The notes below the pieces were generated by a model. That model had not been told where the DNA came from and did not search any database. It was given only the letters and a program-made list of their open reading frames with translations. A stretch of 64,000 bases of DNA from Anastrepha obliqua (taxonomy: Eukaryota > Arthropoda > Insecta > Diptera > Tephritidae). Positions 34,667 to 44,900 of this stretch are shown piece by piece. Position numbers and translations under genes: made by a program. Positions within the stretch are counted from its first letter, which is position 1. The number at the start of each line of letters is the position of its first letter. The DNA lies in assembly GCF_027943255.1 (NCBI RefSeq), contig NC_072893.1:117241784-117305783 (forward strand). Direction: 5' to 3'.

Positions 34667-36098
34667 ATTTGTATTTTAAATTTTCTGAATAATTTCCGGG
34701 AACTTTTTATCAAGGTGATATAGAATAATTCCATGTAAGACATTTACAGTTTTGGGTATACAATTAGCAGTTTTTTTTATAGATTCCATGTATTTGGATT
34801 ATTCCATGTATTTGGCTTATGGTACCGCTCACAATATTTAACAAATATTGAGCTCTTAATACAGGGTCTTTCAAGTTTAAGTGTCTTTTTTCAGTAGTCT
34901 TTTACTTTGGCAAATATAAAAATTCGCTGGAGTCTCTTATAGCTGATGGTAAGCAGAAAATCTAAAATTAAGCAAAATGAGTTAAATTTTGCTCGATAAC
35001 CATATAAAATTAGTTCAAATTCACTGGGGAAATTGTGGACCTGAAAAAATTCCAAATTTCGCAAAATAATCGATATTTCCGGTCGTTATAAACGGCCAAC
35101 AGAACCCTAAGTAAAAAAGTTAATCGCAAAATGTCGGACTCGGTTTAGGAATACCTATACATTTTCGTTCTGACTGTTTGATACATTATGTGATTTGTTG
35201 TTGCCAGTGGTCCATTTTTTCCGAAATGTAACTTCAAATGCGCTTGCCGTAAACGGAATGTTATACCAGCGGGATCCGATTATCCAAAATGCAGGGTAGG
35301 CGCACCGAGAAAAATATTTAAAAATATGTCATCGACTAAAAATTTAATTTGAAAATTTTTATTCTCAATAACAATATTTTCGTTGGTTTATATTACAATC
35401 GAATCCGATACCGAAATATGCTGACAACATTTTCTTTTTAGGCTCTGGTTCATGGTATGACGATATGTGTGTTCAAGAATACGGTGCAACATACCATACC
35501 TACAGCTAATGAAACAAACAATTCATTGTAAATTAGATTCCAATGAAAAATAATTACGAGAGAGTCACTCTTAACTTAGTATAACTGCTGTAATCAAAAT
35601 ACCAGTTGATGTATGATATTACTTAAAGTTTGCTTGTTGAGTAATTTTATTTTTCTCCACAGAATTAACTTAAGCGTCTAACAAGCACGTGTATTATGAA
35701 AAATTCTAGGTGTGTTAAGTAAATTTTATAGAATTCGAAATTTGATTATTTCAAATATTTCTAAAAATTCTGAAGCAAAAAATATCAACTTGTATTAAAA
35801 TCAATCGATTACGAATAAAATAAATAGTGTACTTTAAAGTGCCCTTTTACGCGTCAGTTGGCTCTGGGTATTTGTATATACGGAGTTTAGTTGTGAGCGA
35901 CGCATTCGTTCTTAAAATATTGGCCTGTGCCGAAGAGTAGGGTATAATAATTCTGTTTTCAAAAACCGTATTTATATTTTTCCGCGCATTTATGCTTTTT
36001 ATATTTAAATTTAGAGCGTATGCATGATAGAATTTCATTCTATTTAGATATCATCTTTTTCTACTAGCAATATACATAAATATACTGTCTAGTTTACA
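34667..36098. other. Unclassified AT-rich DNA
   Basis: Just after the mariner is its probable 3' flank with TTTCCGGGAACTTTTTATCA (about 34695). At 34784-34820 an 18-bp direct repeat (ATTCCATGTATTTGG) is seen. The rest has no recognised gene or element. Confidence 0.35.
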
Positions 36099-36169
36099 AG
36101 TGTTAAATATAATTGAGGTACAACGCCATTTGCAAATTCCTATAAGATGATTAATTTTGCGCCACCTTG
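36099..36169. mobile_element. MITE family B, copy 3 (right half)
   Basis: AGTGTTAAATATAATTGA, CGCCATTTGCAAA and the terminus GATTAATTTTGCGCCACCTTG (last 20 bp quoted loosely) match 5138-5217 in order. The left half with its terminal repeat is missing. Confidence 0.7.
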
Positions 36170-36640
36170 TGTACTGTTTTAACTTGACTTCACCAAAATT
36201 TCGAACCAAAATGAATTGTGGACGATATTATAGCTATTTCTTTTGTACGCCTTCTGTACCTTACAGCCGCCGACTGATTCACCTAAATCTAACAAAAAAG
36301 TTATTTAGTTTAATATTAAATCTAGAAGATTTTGCGTGAGTAAACCTTAAAGTCCTTAGAAAGTTATCGTTGAGTGCCAGAAAGTAGATCGCCGCAGAAA
36401 AAAGCTCCTGACAGTGCTCTAATTATGCCTCAATGTCATTGAAAAAATTGGAAACTGTCTTTTATTTGCCGTACATAAACTTCAGACCATATACCATATA
36501 TTTATACTAAGAAATCGATAACAGGTCTCCATCCAAAATATATTTTTAATTAAAATTTAAAACAGAAACTCGAACTCGGAAGACCCTGCATGTGTTTCAA
36601 AATTAATACAAAACTCAAAAATATCTACCTTGTCTTATTT
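36170..36640. other. Spacer
   Basis: Mixed sequence with a 60-codon chance frame (36157-36339) that begins in the MITE end. Nothing is recognised. Confidence 0.3.
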
Positions 36641-37480
36641 TTTTTATTCGCTAACTACTCAAATCCAGTAGCTGCTTGTCACATAAACGCAGCCCAACAC
36701 TAAAGCCCAACCAAAGCCAATAATGCTTGACTAAGCACTTCTCAGACAACCCGACATACCGCAATATTTCTTTCTGCAATATATCTTCCTGTGTCATTAA
36801 TTTCGCTGTTGCGACAACATTCGCATTTCTCTTCCTCATGCGCACTCTTTCGCACCACAGCCGACTAACAGCACACATGGAAATGCACAATTCAAGCAAA
36901 AACAAAACGATGGACTCTCCAGCAACTGGCACGAACAACAGGTAAGCGCATGAGAGTTTAAAGAAATAAATTGATTGGTTATCACATGAGGTAGCGTGCT
37001 ATGCCACCAGCAGCTTAAGACACACAAAGCGGGAGAGCGAAAACGACATTGGAATGAGAGCGAATTGAAATGTTTATCAAGCCAGTTATAATCTTCTGCT
37101 CGACTCACGCAAAAGTTAGAGCAGCGCAACACAGTTACAATGTATGTATGGTTTGAGAGCACGCTTTTGGCAAGATCAGTGCATTAACCGCTATTGTGGT
37201 GGCCATCTCCCTGCTCTGTACACACCCTCGAGTAGCCATTTTCTCTGATTGCGTCGCTGTTGAATCATTGCAAACGGTGTCATGGACGGGCCGCAAAGAA
37301 CTTTCACTTGTGCAATAGCAATAGCGGTAATGGGTGAATACAGATAGAGCGGATGAGGTGCAGCGTGAGCGGCATGGTTGATTAATACGACGCTACAACA
37401 ACAACAACAGCAACGGTAACACTACCAATACTATATTTCAGGCGAATTCGAATTTTGTTAAAACAGCTGCAAGTGCGCAA
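36641..37480. other. Unique-looking island around a candidate exon
   Basis: Balanced composition on both sides of the candidate plus-strand exon at 36877-36941, with CAACAACAACAACAGCAAC at about 37397. Such islands in this window may mark exonic or regulatory DNA. Confidence 0.35.
36877..36941 (+). CDS. Possible first coding exon (21 codons plus 2 nt)
   Basis: An ATG in CACACATGG opens MEMHNSSKNKTMDSPATGTN and runs to a strong 5' splice site, AACAACAG followed by GTAAGC, with the intron starting at 36942. Without splicing the frame would stop immediately in that intron (TAA), which is consistent with a real donor. The region upstream (CTTTCGCACCACAG at about 36860) could serve as an acceptor or leader. 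The composition is polar and plausible for an N-terminus, but short. No family can be recognised from 21 residues. The next exon, if any, is not identified; the exon-like segment at 39343 is on the same strand. Confidence 0.3.
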
Positions 37481-38211
37481 AACTTGTTTTTTAAAGCAAA
37501 GCAATTGAAGTTAGCTTACAGATTTCTTAGGTTCAATTTTCGCTGTGTGAATTTTATATGTGACCTGCTTTGTAACTTTACCTCACACAAAAGTGTGCAC
37601 ATGAGTGTGTGTGTGTACTTAAGTATCGCTTTCTTTGTGTGCCATAAGGAAGTGAAAAATAATAGCAAGTGCGGGAAAAAGGAGTTCAATTGCTCTTCTT
37701 CTTTTTATTGTTTTTGTTTTTTGTTTTTGCTTTTCGTTTGCCAATTGGCATGACCAACGCTTTTGGCTTTCAAGACATAGCTCAACTTGGCTTTGATTTT
37801 TATTGCATTGGCGCTTAGCTTACAACAAATTTGGCATATAAAGTAGCACAAAGCGAATTGTAGGAAAGTACAAGTAATGGAAATACTCAAGAAATGGACT
37901 GAAATTCAATGCAAGGCAAGTGTGGTGTTATTAAGGGGCCAAGAGGAGAGGAGTGGAATGGAGTCAACTGAAGTGAAATGAAATGTATGAAATGGAATAG
38001 AATGGTGGCAAATTAAATAAAACGAAACGAATAGAAATGGAATGGAGCGGAATCAGATTGAAAAGATTGCAAAATAATATGAAAATAAATTAATTGTTGA
38101 ATGAATTTAAATTAAGCGAAAGAAAGTGGAGGGAAACTAAATGGAAGTTATGAAATAAAGAAATTTTGGATGAACTGAAATTTCCTTTATAAATTCCTTT
38201 TGATTGTTGTG
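37481..38211. other. Mixed DNA, plus strand becoming purine-rich
   Basis: At 37960-38060 the word GAAATGGAATG and variants recur (TGAAATG, TGGAATAGAATGG, GAAATGGAATGGAGCGGAAT), an irregular short-unit purine repeat. No gene is recognised. Confidence 0.4.
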
Positions 38212-38710
38212 ACAATGCATTTTTTAAATTTAAAAATATTACCATAAATGAATTATACTTTTTTCTAAAATGCAATTTTTAAATTTAACAATGTTACTAT
38301 AACCGAATTATAATTTTTCGTACAAGGAAGTTAGAGCATTTCTTATGGTCCTATTAAGGCACAGTAAAAAATATAAGCTCATTTGTTATAAATTGGCGAA
38401 TTTATGAAACTTCGAATTTTCGAATATTAACTTCGAAAGTTTCGAATATGCAAAATTTATGTTTTCAGATCAAAAGGCATCAAATGAAATGAAATTACTA
38501 TGACGTACAAAGCCACTTTAAACTTTTTTAGCATTTCTCATGATACTATTGAAACACAGTGAAAGTATAAGATACTTTATCATAAATTGCCAGATTTATG
38601 AAACTTCGAATTTTCGAACATTGACTTCGAAAGTTTCGAAACTACCAAATTTATATTTTTAGATCAAAATTAAATTACGACGACGTACAAAGCGACTTTC
38701 AAATGCTGTT
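38212..38710. repeat. Two nested tandem duplications (~58 bp and ~195 bp)
   Basis: A ~58-bp unit (TGCATTTTTTAAATTTAA) repeats at about 38215 and 38271. A ~195-bp unit starting AGCATTTCT repeats at 38335 and 38530. It shares TTTATGAAACTTCGAATTTT, then ACTTCGAAAGTTTCGAA and ACGTACAAAGC. The second pair differs at roughly a fifth of positions. Confidence 0.75.
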
Positions 38711-39342
38711 GAAATTTTGAACTTTTGGAATAACGAAGAATTTTATAGGAATTAGCTTAAATTATTATATTTTTGTTGTTCCATTAAATCCAGGTTTACA
38801 TTTGTTTCGTATGTAAAGCGTATGATATAGTAAAATTAATAAAAATAATAAAAATATATGTTTCTTTACTGAATAAAATATACAAATGTACAATATTTAT
38901 ATATTCCGCGGAACCGAATCGAACAAAACTCTGGGAGAAGCTCCGAAAATAAAAAAACACTGTTTTGACGAATCAATCCAAAGGTATTAAAATCGGTTCG
39001 AACCAATCAAATTTTTTCCACATCGTCGTTTATTATAGCCTAGATTTTTTCTTCGAACTAACTATTTCACGTTACCATATCATTCCGATTAATTTTCGGA
39101 GCAGCGTTAATCAAAAGTTTTATTTCATGCCTTCCATTTTCTTCGACTTTTATTTTTATTTAGTTTTTATTATTATCAATTCATTATTTTTGTAGTTATT
39201 ACTTTTTCTCATTTCTCAGTTGGGTTTCATTTCTAATACCTTTTTTAGTTTACTTATTTTTTCATTGGATTTTTCATTTCCATGCCACTTTTATTTCCGC
39301 CTCAAGTCGTGATTTGAACTCCAATTACGAAATTTCTTTCAG
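38711..39342. other. AT-rich flank of a candidate exon
   Basis: T-rich towards its 3' end. An initiator-like TCTCAGTTGG lies at about 39215. It could be intron or promoter for the segment at 39343. Confidence 0.3.
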
Positions 39343-39540
39343 CGCAAAGTTGCTGTTGGCCAACAAAAGTCACCAAAAGAAAATAAGCGAGCCAAGAAAA
39401 ACCACCGCAATGGCAGAAAACCGAAAGAAAAAACACAAAGAAAGAAAGCAACAACAATCAAGAGTCACACGATGGCGCAATCGTGTAATGCAACAATACC
39501 AACAACTGCGCAGACAGCAAAGAAAGCAAAAGTGAAAAAT
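39343..39540 (+). CDS. Possible internal exon, 66 codons, basic
   Basis: AATTTCTTTCAG ends at 39342, a good acceptor, and AAAAAT followed by GTAAGT begins an intron at 39541, a consensus donor. The 198-nt interval is an exact multiple of three. It is open in the frame starting at its first base (RKVAVGQQKSPKENKRAKKN at the start, TTAQTAKKAKVKN at the end). It is rich in Lys, Arg, Gln and Ala with nuclear-localisation-like clusters. The low T content makes an open frame more likely by chance, and another frame is open for 73 codons, so a non-coding leader exon is the main alternative. No family is recognised. The splice signals are better evidence than the translation. Confidence 0.35.
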
Positions 39541-40974
39541 GTAAGTTAAGGTTGATGGGCGTTTAATTTGCCATTTTGCCGTCCTTCCTTATAGTTTTTC
39601 ATTTTAAAACCATTGTTGTTGGTTTCGCTTTTATTTGAAAAGTTTGCAAAGTAAAATAGTTGACAAAGTAAAGTACGAGTATTTATTGCTTTTCATGTAA
39701 GGAAAATTATTTGATTTTGTTAAAAAAAATGTATTAAATAATTTTCTTTATTACAAAATTTCTTGAATTGGCTGAAAGTTTGACAAATTGGGAGCACACA
39801 CAATATACAATAAATTAAATAAATCTATAAATTGGATAAACTGGAATGCTTGGAATAGAAACACCCGAACGTTGGAATTAGCATCGAACACATTTCCTCT
39901 GGCTTGAAAGCACTTACAGAGACGCAATGCGCCAATTTGGCTGAATATGGGAGAGACCCATATGTAGGCTCTCAAACACCCGAGAGGCTCTACTTCGATT
40001 TTAAAGCCTTTTGTGGAGGAAATGCTCGATTTTTGACGCAATAAGAAGACAAATTTCCTTCCGTTAACATCCTTGAGAGGTTTTGGAAAATGTTTTCTCA
40101 CAACTTCAACTTTTTCTGATATGTTCGTATCGTTACCTTATCCATCTCTTACCTGTGTGTGAATCAGAGAGACAGGTAAGAGATGGATAAGGGAGCGGGA
40201 TCAATCAAACAATTACGTCAAAGTATTTTGAGGAGTGCGGCAACATCATTCACCTCTTGATAGCTAGGAATACAGTGAAGTGAGACGGGTACTTCGCCGG
40301 CATGTGGCCGCTGGCAAGAGGAGAATTCGCTACTGCCTTCATAGGTATAATAACTGAGTGGATAAACTCAGAGAAAAGTATGAAATAGAGTGTAGTAGGA
40401 GGCCTCAGAAGCTATTGGTTAGAGAAGCTATTGTTAGGTGAAATAGAAAATGCTAATGCATTTCGGATCTTGGTCGGATCTCTAAGTCCGGACCGTGCTA
40501 TTTACGTAGAACCAACTATTGTGGGGATGAGCACAAAGGGCATCAAATCTTCGGTAGCGCTGATGTTAAGTTGGTCAATGGTTACATAGGTGGTCAAAAG
40601 CGGCTGTATTTTCTAATGCTTCATATCTGATGTGAGAAGGAATGCTGGTTTTGTCTACAGAACGATGATTCTTGAGTGAATTTCCTACCCAGGCTGAAGA
40701 AATCCTTTGTAGTAAGCGCTAGGAATCCGTTTATTAGGAAACTTTTAACATTCATTAGGGCAGGAGAGGGTATCTTAAATTAACATAGTTGGATTCGTAT
40801 TACTGGGATACATCCGCACATCTTTTATTAGCTATTTGGCTGAGCTTCTTCGTCAATTTGTGTTGAGCGATTCTATGTTATTCTACAAATAGATGATGTA
40901 CCTATAGCTTCATGTCAAGTGTTCGAAGTATTTTGGACAAGGTCTTCAATTTCTCTGAAAATTGGTTTATTCTT
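39541..40974. other. Unclassified, partly old-repeat-like DNA
   Basis: A 116-codon minus-strand frame at 39751-40101 has no recognised domain. The composition at 40100-40900 is like decayed retroposon sequence, but no protein landmarks could be secured. It includes the hairpin at 40136-40192. Confidence 0.3.
40136..40192. repeat. Perfect 21-bp inverted repeat hairpin
   Basis: CCTTATCCATCTCTTACCTG plus T (40136-40156) and its exact complement (40172-40192) flank a 15-nt loop. No target duplication is apparent. It could be a transposon-end relic or a structured RNA stem. Confidence 0.8.
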
Positions 40975-42307
40975 AAGTGTAAACCGACAAAATTTTGAAA
41001 AAATTAAAATTTTGCAACTTATTCAAAGTAGAAAATTTTGAGGATGGAGTTCTTTAAGGTCAGATATTCTAATTTTTTTTGATTTTTTTTGGCTCATAAT
41101 TGTTGGGCGAAATATTTTTTTCGAAAATTTTGGGATTTATGCAAAGTTGAAAGCTTTGGGATGGAGTTTTTCAAGGTCAAGTATCCCCCTTTTTATAATT
41201 TTTTGAATGCACACAATTGTTGGTTAAAATATTTTTTTTTTCAAAAAATTTATTCAATGTTAAAAATTTTAGAATGGAGTATCTTAAGGCCATTTTCTCA
41301 GTTTTTTTTTTTATCAAAATTGTTGGGTGAAATTTTTTTTTTCGAAAATTTTAAAAACATTTTAAAATTATGAGATTTTTTCACGTTTTGAGATGGAAGT
41401 TTTTTGGTATCCCTTCTTTCTATTGTATATTATTTTCGTAAATTTATTTTTGGCTCAGAATTGTTAGATAAAAAAATTTTTTGAAAAATATTTTGAAAAA
41501 TTTGTTGTATTCATTCCAAGTAGAATATATTGAGATAAAGTTTTTGTTAATAAAGCACACCCTATTTTTATAATTTCTTTTTGTTAAAAGTTGTTAGTGA
41601 AATTTTTTTTTTTTTTTAAATTTTGGGATTTATTCAAACTTGAAAATTTGGAATGTCCTTTTATAAGGTCAATTATAGACCAATTTTATAAATTTTTTTT
41701 CTTCAAAATTTGTTCAGTGAAAATATCGGTATTTATTCGAAGTTGAAAAATTTGAACTGGAGCTTTTTCAGACCAAGTATCTGTTATTTCTATAAAAATT
41801 TTGTTGAAAATTTGAAAAAAATTTATTTCTGAACATTTTTGGATTCATTCAAAGTTGAAAATATTGGGATGGAGTTTTTTAAGGTCAGTTTTTATATTTC
41901 TTTTGTTCATTTCAATTTGCTTTTTTTAATTTTTTTTTCTTTGTTTAACATTTTTATTATAAATTTAAAAAAAACTTTCTGCAAATTTTGGCCTTATTCA
42001 AAGTTGAATATATTGAAATGGAATTTTTGAAAATTATCTATAAATTTATTTTTGGTTCAAAATTAGTTGGTGAAAAAAATTTATTTTTGATAATTTTGGG
42101 ACTTATTCAAAGTGGAAATTTTGGGATCGAGTTTTTAAGGTCAAATGGGGCGTACATTTTTCCAAAAAATGTTTGTTTTTTCTTTGTTCAACATTTTTGA
42201 ATGAAAAAAATTGTTTACTGTAAATTTGAAAAAAATTTTGAAGTTATTCCAAAGATGGAATGGTTATTGGGATGGCATTTTTAAGGTCTATAAATTTATG
42301 TTATGTT

Positions 42308-42634
42308 GGCAGCCGCCGTAGCCGCATGGGTTGGTGCCCGACTACCATTCGGAATTCACAGAGAGAACGTCGGCTCGAATCTCGGTGAAAACACCAAAAT
42401 TAAGAAAAACATTTTTCTAATAGCGGTCGCCCCTCGGCAGGCAATGGCAAACCTCCGAGTGTATTTTTGCCATGAAAAAGCTCCTCATAAAAATATCTGC
42501 AGTTCGGAGTCGGCTTAAAACTGTAGGTCCTCCATTTGTGGAACAACATCAAGACGCAGACCACATATACGAGGAGGAGCTCCGCCAAATACCCAAAAAA
42601 GGTGTACGCGCCAATTATATATATATATATATAT
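42308..42634 (+). mobile_element. Full-length tRNA-related SINE
   Basis: The head carries a polymerase III A-box-like TAGCCGCATGGG (42319-42330). A B-box-like GGCTCGAATCT (42372-42382; consensus GGTTCGANTCC) follows, with 53 nt between box starts, as in tRNA genes. The body follows with GCGGTCGCCCCTCGGCAGGC, GAAAAAGCTCCTCATAAAAA and TTGTGGAACAACATCAAGAC. The 3' end is GGTGTACGCGCCAATTAT with an (AT)n tail of about nine units. The order is shared with 55385-55683. It needs a LINE partner for movement. It interrupts the satellite, so is younger than it. Confidence 0.85.
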
Positions 42635-42822
42635 AATTTTTTTGGAAAAACCGGAGATACTCGACCCTAAAAACTCCATCCCAAAACTTTCAAAAACAAA
42701 TTGTTTTTAAGAACTGTTATATTTATTTTTGGGTTAAAATTAGTTCTTAAAAACAATTTGTTTTTGAAAGTTTTGGGATGGAGTTTTTAGGGTCGAGTAT
42801 CTCCGGTTTTTCCAAAAAAATT
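42635..42822. repeat. Perfect 81-bp inverted repeat around a 26-nt spacer
   Basis: Positions 42635-42715 are the exact reverse complement of 42742-42822. Each arm contains a satellite phrase (GGATGGAGTTTTTAGGGTCG). The left arm directly abuts the SINE's AT tail. Perfect identity contrasts with the high divergence between all other satellite units, which implies a very recent event or an assembly artefact. Confidence 0.95.
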
Positions 42823-43300
42823 GTTTGCTTTTCTTTGCTCAACATTGTTGGGTAAATAAAATTTTTTGTTCTAAATTTTGTGAAAAAAATTCTGAAAATT
42901 TGAAAACAAGTTTTGGAATTATTTATAAATTTGGAGTTGGATACATTGGGATGGAATTTTTTACGTTCAAGATTCCTTATTTCTATAAATTTACTTTAAA
43001 TTTATATTTGGTTCAAAATTAGTTGGCGAAAAAAAAAAATTGTTCTTAAAACTTTTGGGATGGACTGTTTTTAATGTTTTTGTTAAAAAATTTTTTTTTA
43101 TTAATTTTGTTTTATTGAATTAATTTTTTTTTTTTTAATTTTTTCATTTTTTGTTTATTCAAAAAAAAAATGGTTTTATTTTATTCAAAAAAATTTTTTG
43201 TTTGTTTTTTTATTCACAAATTTGTTTTTTTTTTGCAATATAATTGTTCAACATTGTTGGAAACATTAAAAAATTTTGAAATTTGAGATTTATTCTACTA

Positions 43301-44595
43301 TAAAATCAGCCGTGGCAGTAATTTATACCAATTTGTACTCCATATTCAATGACAAGATCAGTCTTGGACAAAAAAAAAATATTTATTGAAAAATACTCAT
43401 GCTCATTTTACGAGGGTTGCGCTTTATATTCCCTGCCTAGTAAAAAGTTACATTGATGGTTGAATCGTTGCTCAGTCAATATGAAGCTATTTTTTGGCAC
43501 AGCAACTAATTTTGAACCACCCTCCCGGAATTCGGCAGTGAGCGAACAGCAGCCATGAGAAAATCCATAATACCAGCTTTTTACGGTGCCAAAAAAATAT
43601 GGTGCTTTGCTCGCCGTGTAATAATTTTAGTGCAGCCGAACTAAAAATTCGATGAATTCTTGCCTTGCTAATCCTCGTAGTCGAAAGCTGCAAAAAACAA
43701 TCGCACGAAAAGCTTCACTATTTAATTTCGCTTTTTTTTGTCGCGATGAATTTTTAAAGGCCCACAAATATGTCCCATCAACATCAAAACATGCTGAGTG
43801 CGTTTATGGTAAAATATGTCAAACTTTTCCATGGAAATGTCAGATGACGCCTAGCCCAAAGCCAGAAATATATAGAAAGCAACTCTCGTCTTTCTAGCCG
43901 AACTCTGTTAAGAGCTAAACGCTGGATGGATCATTTTGAAATATCAATAGACTTGAAATAAATTATTTTGCAATCAGATTTTCGATGGCTTCTACTTCTT
44001 TGTAAAAAATCCAAGCCTACATATAATATTTCGGGTATATGTTCAAGTCTAACCTTAAAATTTGCTCAAATCGGAATATCAGTTTACTGTTCGTGTCTAA
44101 CAGATACATATACATATACACATGCATATACATATACATATCAATATACAAAAATCAAATATCACCAAAAATTATTTATGCGCTCTTCTGCCTTCATCTT
44201 CACAGTTCACTGGCCCCTATTGAGTGAATTCGGTATGGCTCTTTCTTTTTTGTTTTTCTTTTATTTTTTTTGAAGACGCACTTTCACTTGACCACCACAT
44301 ATTTAATTTTTTTTCACGGCCAATTCTACAACAACTGAAACGTGAATATTTCTAATTGAGCTGCTTTGCATGTGAAAGGGCAAATGAATTCATGAACTAA
44401 TATACTTTTTTTTTTGTTTTTGTTGGAAGCAAAGAGGTTTTTTCGAAGTATCAAAAATAGTTGAAAAAGTCTCGGAGAAAATATGTAAATATTTTATAGA
44501 ATATGTATATATACGCCTCTATGAATAATTAAATTGAAAAACCAAAAAACAAAATATTTCTTAAATCTTTCCATTTTCTTGCGCCTTCTACTTAC
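43301..44595. other. Mixed DNA with possible old transposon
   Basis: ACGAGGGTTGCGCTTTATAT at about 43420 resembles the outer end of some mariner-type elements, but no partner end or transposase was identified. A CATATA-rich patch is at about 44105-44150. No gene is recognised. Confidence 0.3.
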
Positions 44596-44900
44596 CCGAC
44601 CACACCGCCGGGCCAGGCATAGTTTGTGTTTCTCTGGATACTTTGTTGGACGTAATTTTGCTGCCGTTTCTGGTTGTTTTGACACTTGCGCTGCTACCAG
44701 CTGATCGTTTTTGATTTTCGTTCCTTTTCGGTTCAAAAGCACTTGCAGCGCTGCTTTTTTAGGAGTATTTTTCAAAAACTTTTTTGTTTTAGAATTTCAC
44801 ACCTTTTTGCGAGGATTTAGCTTGGCCAGCACATTAATCTTTTCACAGTTTTACTTAGCCATCACTTTTTTGAGCTACTACCCGAGATTTTTGCTGATTT
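44596..44900 (-). promoter_or_regulatory. Candidate leader exon with a consensus donor
   Basis: On the minus strand, TGTGGTCGG followed by GTAAGTAG is a strong 5' splice site, with the intron starting at 44595. Upstream sequence is A-rich with GTGAAAAG and GTGTGAAATTC words, as in dipteran leaders. The frame into the donor is open for about 68 codons with normal composition (KNTPKKAALQVLLNRKGTKI at its start). It has no ATG and meets TGA and TAA upstream. A non-coding leader, or a coding exon whose acceptor I cannot see, are both possible. The 5' limit is arbitrary. Confidence 0.3.

Larger units (their letters stand above)
40975..43300. repeat. Degenerate satellite, ~110-140 bp unit, about 15 copies
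   Basis: Each unit has TTCAAAGTTGAAAATTTTGG, then GATGGAGTTTTTTAAGGTCA, a TATAAATTTATTTTTGG stretch and CAAAATTGTTGGGTGAAAA. The central phrase is found near 41041, 41158, 41274, 41390, 41535, 41648, 41756, 41868, 42016, 42121, 42270, 42777, 42949 and 43058, and inverted near 42672. Open frames inside it (for example 41089-41373) are by-products. A SINE is inserted at 42308-42634. Confidence 0.8.

Noticed and set aside
39751..40101. 116-codon minus-strand frame
   Set aside because: No recognisable domain, no splice context; surrounding DNA looks like decayed repeat.
41089..41373. 94-codon frame with repeated GMEFF-like words
   Set aside because: The repeated words are translations of the satellite unit.
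43400..43930. Possible mariner end ACGAGGGTTGCGC and a following 81-codon frame
   Set aside because: No second terminal repeat and no transposase motif in any frame.
44494..44775. Reading the 44.6-kb frame as a complete protein
   Set aside because: It has no ATG, stops lie just upstream, and it runs through a consensus donor into the intron.
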